From Pogostemon cablin (lineage: Eukaryota; Streptophyta; Magnoliopsida; Lamiales; Lamiaceae): DNA of 64,000 nt. Made by a program: the position numbers and the translations under genes. The stretch lies in assembly GCA_023678885.1 (NCBI GenBank), contig CM042983.1, positions 28,750,279 through 28,814,278 of the forward strand. The letters run 5' to 3'. Below the pieces are notes generated by a model. It was given only the letters and a program-made list of their open reading frames with translations. It was not told the DNA's origin and made no database searches. This document shows positions 55,063 through 64,000 of this stretch, piece by piece. The first letter of the stretch is position 1, and every line of letters begins with the position of its first letter.

Positions 55063-55420
55063 GGTTCGACCTGGCTGGATGAGGGTTCGACCTCTCCAGC
55101 AGGTCGAACCAACGTTGCTGAACATACAGAGATGGGTTCGACCACGACTCAGTTGGTTCGACCTGGCCATCAGGTCGAACCATGGTCGAACCAGTTTGCA
55201 AGAAGGAGGATTCGACCACGACATTGGGGTTCGACTTACCAGTTGGTCGAATCAGGAGCAAGAGTTGTCCAGTGCTGAGGTTCGACCTGGGGTTCGACCA
55301 AGGCCTAAGTGGTTCGACCTGTCCAGAAGGTCGAACCTATGTAGAATTCTTCCAGTAGTGGGGTTCGACCTGGGGTTCGACCTGTGGCTCGGGGTTCGAC
55401 CAGCTTGACGTGGTCGAACC
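55063..55420 (+). repeat. GGTTCGACC/GGTCGAACC motif cluster in the Athila-3 LTR
   Basis: Eighteen or so copies in both orientations. Overlapping ORFs on both strands (54970-55488) result from the self-complementary TCGA cores and are not genes. Confidence 0.92.
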
Positions 55421-55515
55421 TGTGTGTGAGAACTTACCTTATCCGGATTTTTGTGGCCGAAACGCGTGAGATCACTTAGAAAGCCCATTCCAAGCCCTAG
55501 AGACGTGATTACAAG

Positions 55516-55522
55516 TATAAAA
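55516..55522 (+). promoter_or_regulatory. Athila-3 LTR TATA box
   Basis: TATAAAA in GTGATTACAAGTATAAAATG, about 95 bp downstream of the motif cluster. Confidence 0.7.
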
Positions 55523-56145
55523 TGAGGCTAATATAGAGAATAAAGAGAGCTTTTGATCGTCAATCGTAGGAGAGACAAGAGGAGAGGTGGTGATCCATCC
55601 GGAGGGCTGTGACAGAGGTTCGCTGAAGGTTCAAGTAAGAATGATTAATCTAACCATGATTGTTCCTAGATCAATCATGGGCTAGAACCACCTTGGTAGT
55701 TCTAGGGTTATGAAAGTTTCATGATGTAATTCGTGTTTCGTGCGTGTTATTCACACGTGTCAAGCGCATATTTACTTGTGTCTATAGAGTAAACTTGCAT
55801 GGTCTAGTGATGCGTCCACAAACCACAGGGCAGAGTCGGACACCATCACACGAAAATACGAATTGCTAGTGAAACTGGATGACCCAACGAACTACCTATA
55901 ATTCTTATTGATCACAACTCACTTTTCTCTACTCTTGCTATTTCTTTTGTTATTTCGATTAGAAGTTACTATCCATTAAACCTTTACAAATACCAACATA
56001 GTCTAAAATATACTAGAAGATCACAAAATTGATATTTATCCGTCCCGTGGGTTCGATATTGTAACTTGGTCATATTCGCGACTACAATTGATATCCTTAT
56101 ACTTGAGGATTAATTTGTGTGTTGAGAAAACCCCTATCAAGTTCT

Positions 56146-56163
56146 TGGCGCCGTTGCCGGGGA
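56146..56163 (+). other. Athila-3 primer binding site, tRNA-Asp
   Basis: TGGCGCCGTTGCCGGGGA, a perfect complement of the plant tRNA-Asp 3' end, six bases inside the LTR. Confidence 0.95.
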
Positions 56164-56254
56164 CGGCGTAAAATATTTTTTTTTTGTTATTTCTAGTTTA
56201 TTAGGACTATTTACCTTGTTTTGTTGTTTTCTTTCTTATTCGTTTTGGAAGTGT

Positions 56255-57241
56255 ATGCTCACAAGATCAAAGAAAGGTAATCTTGAACCGTATAATCCTG
56301 AGATTGGAGCATCATCAAGAAAGAAGAAGAAGAAGAAGAAGAAGAGCAAGGCAAAGACAATAGACCCAACTGAAGCTCTGAATTTTGGAGTTGAGGTTGA
56401 CGAGCAGATTTCGCAAGCGATTGAGGCTACAACTGAAGTTAATTTGGAAGTAGTAACAGTCAACATGGCAGCGAATCCGGATAATCTAGCTATCCGTGAG
56501 GTTTTCAGAAATAATGGGGCTGGAAATTATGAGCTTTTAGGAGCAAGGGGAACTAACACAGCGTTCGATCTTCATCCCGCTCTTATTAGCATGATAGAAA
56601 GGAACTCCTTTTCAGGAGGGTCTTTCGAGGATCTGCAGCAGCATCTGAACAAGTTCTTGGGCTATGCAAGTACTCAAAAAGACGTAGGAGAACATGAAGA
56701 TGCTAGGAAGATCCTTTTGTTCAAATTCTCGCTTACTGAAAAGGCGAGGGATTGGTACGATACTATTAATGCAGCTGAGTGCACCACGTGGGAGCAATTG
56801 AAGTTAAGATTCTTGGAGAGGTATATGCCACCTTCGAAGGTGTTTAAGATGAAGCAAGATATTAACCAATTTGCTATCAGTGGAGGTGAGAAATTTCATG
56901 AAGCGTGGGATAGATTCAAGGACATGCTCAGGAAATGTCCTCAACATGGGTTATCTAAAGCCCAATATATCAGTATATTTTATAACGGATTGGACTGTGA
57001 ATCAAGAGTGCTACTTGATGCTTCTTCTAATGGAGCATTGCTTACAAAGTCATCCGTTGAGGCCGAGAGATTGTTTGAAGACATATCAATGAATTCAAGG
57101 GATTGGCCCACTGATAGAGTTAGAGGTACGTATGTTCTTGGAAAGGTAGCTCAGGTTGAACAAGCAATGGTGAAAACCAAGAGAGAGGATGAGATCGTTT
57201 CGAGCTTGTCCAATATCAACAAGCTACTTGAGTCTCAATAG
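56255..57241 (+). pseudogene. gag: Athila-3 gag, N-terminal part up to a nonsense codon
   Basis: The ATG at 56255 (MLTRSKKGNLEPYNPEIG) is chosen over the in-frame 56216 because it matches the other Athila copies. A Lys run, then the retrotransposon gag domain (ARDWYDTINAAECTTWEQLK, RFLERYMPPSKVFKMK). TAG at 57239 stands where Athila-1 reads the CAG Gln of LLESQQKQ; the frame stays open beyond it for more than 780 codons, so this is a single C-to-T event in what was one gag-pol frame. Confidence 0.93.
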
Positions 57242-57856
57242 AAGCAGATCAGCGAGATATCCCAACGAGTGCCAATCATGCAGCAAGAGATGATGAATAA
57301 TGGAATAATCCAAGATGAATTGGAGGAAGCAAATTATGCCATGGGTCAAAGTATTCAAGGAACGAGGTACCCAAATCAAGGAAACCGGAACTACCAAGGG
57401 AACTATCGAGGGAACTTTAATAATCGTGGTCCATCTGGTAGTTATCAACAGCAACCAAGGAGGCCTGAATTTTCATGGAGCAATACGAACAATGCAGTGC
57501 AACTTCCGATGGGTGTTGATCCGGGAGAAAAGGTGGAAGAAGGGAAGCCTGGGTTCGAGGATACTGTGAACCGGTACATGGTAAAGAATGATGAAAGAGT
57601 GAACCGCCTTGAGGCAAAGCTTGAGAAAAAGATTGATGATCACCACAGAGATTTGTCCACTCAAGTGAAAGATCTCACATTGTTGATGGGTACAATTGCA
57701 GAGAATGTGAACACATTGACTCAAACTATAGGAAAATGTAAGTTTCCATCTCAGAGTATAGAGAATCCGAAGTCGTGTAATGCCATCACACTGAGGTCAG
57801 GAACGCAGTACGAGGGACCGATGAGGCCGGAATCAAAGTTGGAATTTTCTAAGCCT
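57242..57856 (+). pseudogene. gag: Athila-3 gag, C-terminal part
   Basis: Same frame as the upstream part. Gln/Asn/Gly-rich NYQGNYRGNFNNRGPSGSYQ segment, MVKNDERVNRLEAKLEKK coiled-coil-like helix, then LTLLMGTIAENVNTLTQT and AITLRSGTQYEGP. No CCHC knuckle. It leads without a stop into the motif repeats and protease. Confidence 0.9.
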
Positions 57857-58280
57857 CGGTTCGACCAACACGTAGAGGGTTCGACCACCTTTTCAGGTCG
57901 AACCCAGGTCGAACCTCATCGGCCAGAGCTCTCTGTTTCGACACAGGAGCGGTTTGACCAACACGTAGAGGGTTCGACCAACTTTTCAGGTCGAACCCAG
58001 GTCGAACCTCATCGGCCAGAGCACTCTGTTTTGACGCAGGAATGGTTCGACCACGATCATGAGGGTTCGACCAACTTTTCAGGTCGAACCCAGGTCGAAC
58101 CGAAGGATGGAGATTATACAGTGAAGCGGTTCGACCAAAGGGACAGTGGTTCGACCTCCAATGTTGGTCGAACCCAAGTCGAACCTCTGGAACAGAATGA
58201 GATCAGTCTTCCAGGAGAGAGGTTCGACCAATACAGTCCTGGTTCGACCTCTCAGCCTGGTCGAACCCCAGTCGAACCTC
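57857..58280 (+). repeat. Five in-frame coding repeats built from GGTTCGACC/GGTCGAACC
   Basis: Units start at 57857, 57950, 58043, 58127 and 58220 (spacing 93, 93, 84, 93 bp, all multiples of three). Each has two GGTTCGACC-type motifs followed by two GGTCGAACC-type motifs. The gag-pol frame reads each as a peptide of the form RFDQ...GST...GRTQVEP. The first two units are nearly identical, so amplification was recent. The minus strand is partly open too, from the palindromic cores. Confidence 0.95.
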
Positions 58281-59582
58281 GCCGAGATGTTTTGTTTGAT
58301 GCACCTGTTGTTCCTTTTGATGTTGATGCAACTCCAGTGGTACGGAATGAGCAAAGTACAGACATAATAGCTGAGAAAAAATGGGAAAGAGCTAAGCGAT
58401 TAAGAGCCGAAAAGGAGAAAGCGGAGAAGGTTGATCGTGATGAATGGGGGATTCCCAAAACAAAGATACCTCCACCGTTTCCCTACAAGCTAGTGAAGAA
58501 GGGGTTGGAAGAAAAGTTCAAGAAGTTTTCAGAGATAATGAACAAGATAAGCTTGAACATCCCTTTTTCAGAGGCAATCATGGAGATGTCATATTATTCT
58601 CGATTCCTTAAAGACATATTGATGAAGAAGCGGAGCTTAACCGGAGTTGAAACGGTAAACTTATCTGAGAATTGTAGCTCAATTATTCAAAAGAAGTTGC
58701 CACCAAAGATGAAAGATCCAGGGAGCTTTACTATTCTATGTGAGATCGGGAAGGTGCCAGCACGGCGAGCTTTATGCGATCTTGGGGCAAGCATCAATTT
58801 GATGCCATTGTCCATCTTTCAAAAGCTTGGTTTGGGGGAGCTGACCCCGACAACTGTTGCTCTCCAATTGGCAGATAGATCAATGACGTTTCCGAAAGGT
58901 ATAGTTGAAGATGTTCTAGTAAAGGTGGAGAAGCTAGTTTTTCCTGTGGATTTCCTTGTATTAGAAATGGATGATGACAAGGATAATGTTCCTTTAATCT
59001 TGGGGAGGCCATTCCTTGCTACAGCTGGAGCTATGATAGATGTTCGGAAGGGAGAACTGAAGTTGAGAATGGACAAAGAAGAAGTATTTTTCAACTTGGA
59101 CAAAGTAATAAAAATGCCAATGGAGTCCCAATGTTATAGTATTGACGTGGTGGAGGAGATTGTGAAGGAGGATATGTCTCTGATCTTGTCAAAGGATCCT
59201 CTTGAGACATGTTTGATGGAGTCTCTTACTTATCCCACTACGGAGCTTGACGGACTTTCTAACGAGGTATGTATTGAATTTCTTGAAAACTTATTTGCTT
59301 TGGGTGATGACAGGTGTGCTTTGGAAAGAAATAAAGTGGAAGAAGTCAAATGGACCAGGAAGTACTTGCTTTTGGATAACGAAAACACTCCAGTGGAGAA
59401 AAGAAAAGAGGAGTTGAAACCATTGCCGGACCACTTGAAGTATGCTTTTCTTGGTGATAATGCACAATATCCGGTAATTGTATCTTCTTTCCTTAATGAT
59501 GATCAACTTGAGGAGTTATTAGATGTCTTAAGGAAGTACAAGTCTGCAATAGGGTGGTCACTTGATGATTTGAAAGGTATCA
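58281..59582 (+). pseudogene. Athila-3 protease and linker
   Basis: KKWERAKRLRAEKEKAEKVD, KIPPPFPYKLVKKGLEEKF, then the retropepsin-like site CDLGASINLMPLSIF (Asp near 58778) and ILGRPFLATAGAMIDVRKGE. An acidic linker ends WSLDDLKGI at about 59580. No break within. Protease would process Gag-Pol. A 19-nt deletion then puts RT into another frame. Confidence 0.92.
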
Positions 59583-60483
59583 TCGGATTAGGTTGTTGGA
59601 TGAAGCCAAAGCTAGTGTTCAGAATCAGCGTAGGGTGAATCCCGCAATTCAAGAGGTGATAAGGAAGCAAATTATAACGTGGTTGGATGCTGGAATTATA
59701 TATCCTATTAGTGATAGTCCCCATGTGAGTCCATTGCTTGTAGTTGCTAAGAAGGGAGGCATGACTGTAGTGAAAGCTGAGGATGGAGAAGCTATAGCCA
59801 CGAGAATTCCTACGGGATGGCGTACATGTGTGGATTACAGGAAATTGAATGAGAACACGTGTAAGGACCATTTCCCTCTTCCATTTATGGATCAAATGTT
59901 GGATCGTCTTGCAGGGTATGAGTTTTATTGTTTCTTGGATGGATACTCGGGGTATAATCAAATCATGATTGCTCCCGAGGATCAAGAAAAGACCACTTTT
60001 ACTTGCCCCTATGGGACCTTTACTTTTAGGAAGATGCCGTTTGGATTGTGTAATGCGCCTGCTACTTTTCAGAGATGCATGATGGTGATTTTTGATGGTT
60101 TGATAGAGAAGATCATGGAAGTATTCATGGACGATTTTTCAGTCTTTGGTTCTTCTTTTGATATGTGTTTGTCTAACCTTGCAGTTGTTTTAAAAAGGTG
60201 TCAAGAAACTAATCTTGCCTTGAATTGGGAGAAGTGTCATTTCATGGTGAAGGATGGGATTGTTCTTGGGCATCATGTTTCCGCCAAGGGATTACAGGTA
60301 GACCGTGCTAAAGTGGTGGCAATTGAGAAGCTTCCACTACCGACCAATGAAAGAGGAGTGCGGTCCTTCCTTGGACACGCCGGTTTTTACAGGAGATTCA
60401 TTAAAGACTTCTCAAAATACTCTAAGCCCTTATCTCATTTACTTGAAAAGGATATTCCTTTTGTGTTTAATGATGAGTGTTAA
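59583..60483 (+). pseudogene. Athila-3 reverse transcriptase
   Basis: Open from 59593: QNQRRVNPAIQEVIRKQIIT, CVDYRKLNENTCKDHFPLPF, the first catalytic Asp in FLDGYSGYNQIMIAP (59938), TFTCPYGTFTFRKMPFGLCN and the active site EVFMDDFSVFG (FMDD at 60124-60135), then LGHHVSAKGLQVDRAKV and SFLGHAGFYRRFIKDFSKYS. Ends at TAA 60481, where Athila-2 has CTA. All catalytic residues are kept. Confidence 0.95.
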
Positions 60484-61827
60484 ACAGTTTTTCAAGTTTT
60501 GAAGGAGGCGCTTATTACTGCCCCTATCTTGATCACACCGGACTGGACGCAACCGTTTGTACTTATGTGTGATGCAAGTGATGTAGCATTGGGTGTGGTG
60601 CTTGGGCAGTTTAAGGAGAAGAAGTTCTGCGCCATTTACTACGCCAGTAAGACTTTCGATGCGGCACAGAAGAATTACACGGTAACTGAAAAGGAGTTTT
60701 TGGCTGTTGTATATGCATTCGATAAGTTTCGTCAGTATTTGGTTGGCATGAAGATGATTGTGTATACGGATCACTCAGCGATTCGTTATTTGATGGAGAA
60801 GAAGGAGACGAAGCCTAGGATCATAAGATGGATTCTACTACTGCAGGAGTTTGACTTGGAGATTCGGGATAAGAAAGGAACAGAAAATGTGTTGGCCGAT
60901 CACTTGTCAAGGTTGGAGACTAGGGAGCATTGTGATAATTCTTTCGAGTATATTGAAGAGATGTTCCCTGATGAGAAGATCATGGTTGTGGCTGTTGAAG
61001 GTGCCGAGCGAGCATGTGTGGTTGCAGCGCAAGGTATGGATCCATGGTACGCGGATTATATTAATTACATTGTCATTGGTGAAATTCCAAGGGATCTCAA
61101 CCGATATCAACTTGCGAAATTTCGTAAGAAAGTTGAGACATTTATATGGTATGATCCGTTTGTTTATAAGATTTGTACAGATTCTATTGTCCGAAGATGT
61201 GTACCCGAGATGGAAATGGAAAGTGTGCTGGAGTTCTGCCATGCACAACCGAATGGGGGGCATTTCGGAGCGCAAAAGACTGCAGCTAAGGTACTTCAAT
61301 CCGCTCTTTATTGGCCTACTTTGTTTAGAGATAGTGAGAGCTATGTGGCGTCTTGCGATAGATGTCAGCGCATGGGTAATATAGGTAGGAGAGATGAGAT
61401 GCCATTGCAGCCTAGCATAGTCGTGGAGATATTTGATGTATGGGGGATCGATTTTATGGGGCCTTTTCCCCCGTCGAATGGGTTTCTCTACATTCTTCTT
61501 GCGGTGGATTATGTTTCGAAGTGGGTGGAAGCAATTCCTACTCGTGTTAATGATTCGAAAGTTGTTTTATCTTTCCTAAAGAAACATATTTTTGCCCGTT
61601 ATGGAGTTCCGAGAGCATTAGTTAGTGATGGAGGTTCCCACCTCGTCAATAAATTTCTGGAGAAGGTGCTTAAGGATTATGGTGTTAGGCATAGGGTTAC
61701 TACACCCTATCATCCGCAAGCAAATGGGCAGGCTGAGGTCTCCAACCGTCAAGTAAAGCAGATTCTGGAGAAAGTGGTAGGAACTAATAGAAAAGATTGG
61801 GCTATGAAGCTTGATGATGTGTTATAG
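60484..61827 (+). pseudogene. Athila-3 RNase H and integrase
   Basis: The frame is continuous with RT apart from the TAA. RNase H: LMCDASDVALGVVLGQ, TEKEFLAVVYAFDKFRQYL and YTDHSAIRYLM. Integrase: the HHCC module (CHAQPNGGHFGAQ ... CDRCQRMGN, about 61230-61380) and catalytic Asp 61450 (GIDFMGPF), Asp 61627 (SDGGSH) and Glu 61735 (QAEVSN). The last two are 36 codons apart, giving the classic D-D-35-E. TAG at 61825 replaces the Trp of DDVxWGF by a G-to-A change. Confidence 0.95.
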
Positions 61828-62319
61828 GGGTTCCGGACCACTTACAAGACGGTGTTAGATATGTCACCGTATCAAATTGTCTATGGGAAGCCGTGCCACT
61901 TACCTGTAGAAATCCAACACAAAGTGTTTTGGGCTTTGCGTCGCTTGAACTTGACCCTTAGGGATGTAAAGGAGTTGAGGCTAACTCACATGAATCAATT
62001 GGATGAGTTTAGGAGTCGTGCTTTCAAGAATTCAGAGATTTATAAGGAAAGAATGAAGAGGTGGCATGATTCTAAAATTTCGTACAAGGAGTTCAAGCAA
62101 GGAGATGAGGTACTACTTTTTAACTCTCGTTTGAGGCTTTTTGCAGGCAAGTTGAAGTCTAAGTGGATGGGACCGTTCATGATTCATCGAGCCTTAGGAG
62201 GGGGGAGTTATGAGCTAATTGACAAAGATGGAGACGTTATCATGGCGAATGGACATCGATTGAAGCATTATAGATCGCCGGATGATGCGTTTGTCATTTT
62301 TTATGATACCTTGTTCTGA
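61828..62319 (+). pseudogene. Athila-3 integrase C-terminal region
   Basis: In frame after the TAG: FRTTYKTVLDMSPYQIVYGK, CHLPVEIQHKVFWALR, then the GPY/F-like KLKSKWMGPFMIHRALGGG and the tail HRLKHYRSPDDAFVIF. The TGA at 62317 is the natural end of pol. No chromodomain. Confidence 0.92.
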
Positions 62320-62801
62320 TTTGGTACCGTCGTGACTCTACGACGTTAAACATGAACGCTTGTTGAGAGCTTACTCTTCCGTTTTATTGCTTTATTTCTT
62401 TTGTGTGAGTAAGAAATTTTTATATTTAAGATGCTTACTAATCGGCAAATACATCTCTTTTCAAACTTAGCTTCGACTTACGTTTTTCCTAAGTTTGGAG
62501 GGGTGTGATGTTATTACCTCATTGAAGCATTAAGAGTATAATCTTTTCTTTGTATTGTTTGTTAGGGGAGTTGGTTTTTGCGGCCATGTTGAAATTTTAA
62601 TCGATTTTGATGTGACGATTTTTTACAATTTGCCTAATGTTCAGTGGTTTTTGGTTGTGTTTTCTTTTACGGAGATACTCATGAATGATATTATGTGGAA
62701 CAATTTCTGAAGTTGTGCTCTAGATTGTACCTAATGAAGTTGTGTTGAAGCTTGAAGTATGTAGTGAATGAAGAACACTCAGTTTTGGAAATCAGGAGGT
62801 A
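62320..62801 (+). other. Athila-3 post-pol non-coding region
   Basis: No gene seen. The phrase AAGTTTGGAGGGGTGTGATG at about 62492 is purine-rich and resembles the tract that follows pol in Athila-type elements; it may serve as an internal polypurine tract. The first 170 bp match the left edge of the window (Athila-1). Confidence 0.55.
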
Positions 62802-63213
62802 GGTTCGACCAAGTCTGGGAGTGGTTCGACCAGAGCCAGAGGTCGAACAAAAGCAGAGGAAGTCGAACCGGCGTTGAAAGTTATCCAGAGAGGAGGTTCG
62901 ACCAAAGCCATAGTGGTTCGACCTGATCAGGAGGTCGAACTATGGTCGAACCTGTCAGTCGGAAGCACTCTGTTTTCCAGAAGAGGAGTTCGACCAATTC
63001 AAGAAAGGTTCGACCTGTTTAGCAAGTCAAACCCCTGGTCGAACCAAGAAGATCATTTGTCCAGAAGAGAGGTTCGACCTCGCCATCCATGGTTCGACCA
63101 GTCCAGGTGGTCGAACCCGAGGTCGAACCAAGCCAGGTACGCGATTTAAGTTTGAATTTTCAGAGGGGTTCGATCACTTTTTCGAAACATCAAACCTCGA
63201 ACCCTCTTCGAAC
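62802..63213 (+). repeat. GGTTCGACC/GGTCGAACC motif cluster downstream of Athila-3 pol
   Basis: About twenty copies, mostly in forward-forward-reverse-reverse groups as in the coding repeats (for example 62895-62957). A 91-codon ORF (62874-63149) is the translated cluster. Third cluster of the same motif in this element. Confidence 0.9.
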
Positions 63214-63382
63214 CTCTACACCCTTGCACAAATTCTTCAATTAATTACACTTGATTTCACACCGATTACACAACATTACACCTTTAATTATCAATACGGT
63301 CGCGGATTTGGGCGAATTTCGTCGCGAGTTAGGGCTGAAATTGCATTTTTTGTTGTTTTGTGTTTTCGATCGGTTATAAACC

Positions 63383-64000
63383 ATGGGCAAGTCACAAGGT
63401 ACGTTTTTCCAACTCAATTACTCTAGAATTGAAGGTTTAGGTAAGAAATTTGATGTGAAATAGAGAATTGATGTTGAGTATGGTTGAATTTCATGGCGAA
63501 TGTTGATATTTTGATTGGTTTCATATGAATTCTTGTTTCTTGGTTTGTGGTTGATTGATTATTGATAGAACTTGGATTTTTATGTGGATTAATCAAGGAT
63601 ATAGAACATACCATAGAATGAGCATGTTGATTTGGTTTGAAATTGATAAAATTGAAGTAGTTCATTGAGGAAAGCATATTGAATTTTTGATTGAATTGCT
63701 TGAATTGCTTAATGCATGCTTGTTGGTTATGTTTTGATGATTAAAGAAGGTGTAATTGAAGATGTTTTGAGAATGTTGAATAAGCAAGTGGTGTTGAGAT
63801 GATAGTTTGTATGAATATGCATTGATGCTTGAAGTCTTGAGTAGAGTATGTGGTGTGCTAGTACAATACTTGCTTTCTTGTCTTGTTGGTTGGATTGAAG
63901 TATTTGTTTTCAGGAAAGGGACAAGTATCAAGTAAAGGAAAAGAAAAAGCAGAGGAGGAGAGATCAAAGAAGAGGCATGACAGGCCTTCAAACTTGGACA
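63383..64000 (+). CDS. Probable spliced env-like ORF of Athila-3, start only
   Basis: The ATG at 63383 in ACCATGGGC (a good plant start context) opens a 16-nt exon ending at 63398 in CAAG. The donor GTACGT starts the intron and a pyrimidine-rich TTTGTTTTCAG ends it at 63913 (515 bp). The second exon starts at 63914, keeps the frame and stays open to the window edge, with a Lys/Glu-rich, low-complexity start. Athila-type elements are known to carry an env-like ORF downstream of pol, and splicing has been described for such ORFs; the product's role is unproven. I cannot see the signal peptide or membrane segment regions. Minus-strand ORFs over the intron are shadows. Confidence 0.55.
63399..63913 (+). 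other. Predicted intron in the env-like ORF
   Basis: Donor GTACGT, acceptor TTTGTTTTCAG and a T-rich interior. Retaining it would stop the frame after a few codons. Confidence 0.55.

Larger units (their letters stand above)
54845..56139 (+). repeat. Athila-3 5' LTR
   Basis: 1295 bp, TGATGAGTGTGTAAATTC ... AAAACCCCTATCA. Shorter than the 1.65-1.7 kb LTRs of Athila-1 and Athila-2, mostly downstream of the TATA box. Confidence 0.93.
54845..64000 (+). mobile_element. Athila-3: best preserved Athila-type element, 3' end off the right edge
   Basis: 5' LTR, tRNA-Asp primer site, gag, five in-frame motif repeats, protease, RT, RNase H, integrase, a second non-coding motif cluster and the start of a spliced env-like ORF. 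Coding damage is limited to three nonsense codons (57239, 60481, 61825) and one 19-nt deletion near 59583. Inserted in the PMD element after AAAAC (54840-54844). Confidence 0.95.

Noticed and set aside
54954..55488. ORFs of 63-109 codons on both strands of the Athila-3 LTR
   Set aside because: The palindromic TCGA motif keeps both strands open; they lie in LTR U3 and are not shared as ORFs by the other Athila LTRs.
57857..58280. CRISPR-like array of spaced short repeats
   Set aside because: Plant retroelement context, in-frame coding, repeats in both orientations and variable spacing; no cas genes.

Overview
The window is a retrotransposon graveyard from a plant nuclear genome, most likely a eudicot. 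I see no bacterial, organellar or single-copy host gene that I can support. The call rests on Athila-type Ty3/gypsy elements primed by tRNA-Asp, Ty1/copia elements primed by initiator tRNA-Met, CACTA and Stowaway miniature elements, a plant mobile domain (PMD) protein, GT/AG introns and long AT-rich spacers.

Left block (1-16243): a minus-strand Athila-type element, Athila-1, whose 3' end lies off the left edge. It has gag, protease/RT/RNase H/integrase pieces and a 1.65-kb 5' LTR. That LTR is split by a complete copia element, Copia-1 (6791-14984), with two 1201-bp LTRs, a CTCAG target duplication, an iMet primer site and a badly decayed interior.

Middle block (16244-35988): a small element with long inverted ends (16244-24740) holds what looks like a solo gypsy LTR (16573-24443), which in turn holds Copia-2 (18390-23913, plus strand, GGTAG duplication). 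AT-rich DNA with a long (AT)n tract follows, then Copia-3 (26346-31281, minus strand, ATAGT duplication), which belongs to the same protein lineage as Copia-2. Beyond it lie a leader/gag relic of a further copia (about 33170-34190), a CACTA-type MITE (35285-35600) and a Stowaway-like MITE.

Right block (35989-64000): at least four elements are nested one inside another. Copia-5 (same LTR family as Copia-1, with a 1453-bp CACTA-like element in its LTR, itself carrying a Stowaway MITE) is broken at 39754 by Athila-2. Athila-2 is chimeric, with about 3.2 kb of a second Athila family lodged in its gag, and is broken at 49461 by an LTR element whose polypurine tract and TATA box point to the minus strand. 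That element carries a long plus-strand, hence antisense, PMD open reading frame. Its 3' end is broken at 54845 by Athila-3, the best preserved Athila copy. Athila-3 runs off the right edge just after the start of a probable spliced env-like ORF.

The most unusual signal is a short inverted motif pair, GGTTCGACC / GGTCGAACC. It is clustered at three separate places in the Athila elements: inside the LTR, between gag and protease (where in Athila-3 it forms frame-preserving 93/84-bp coding repeats), and downstream of pol. No element here looks fully autonomous; every gag-pol reading carries stops, frameshifts or lost catalytic residues.
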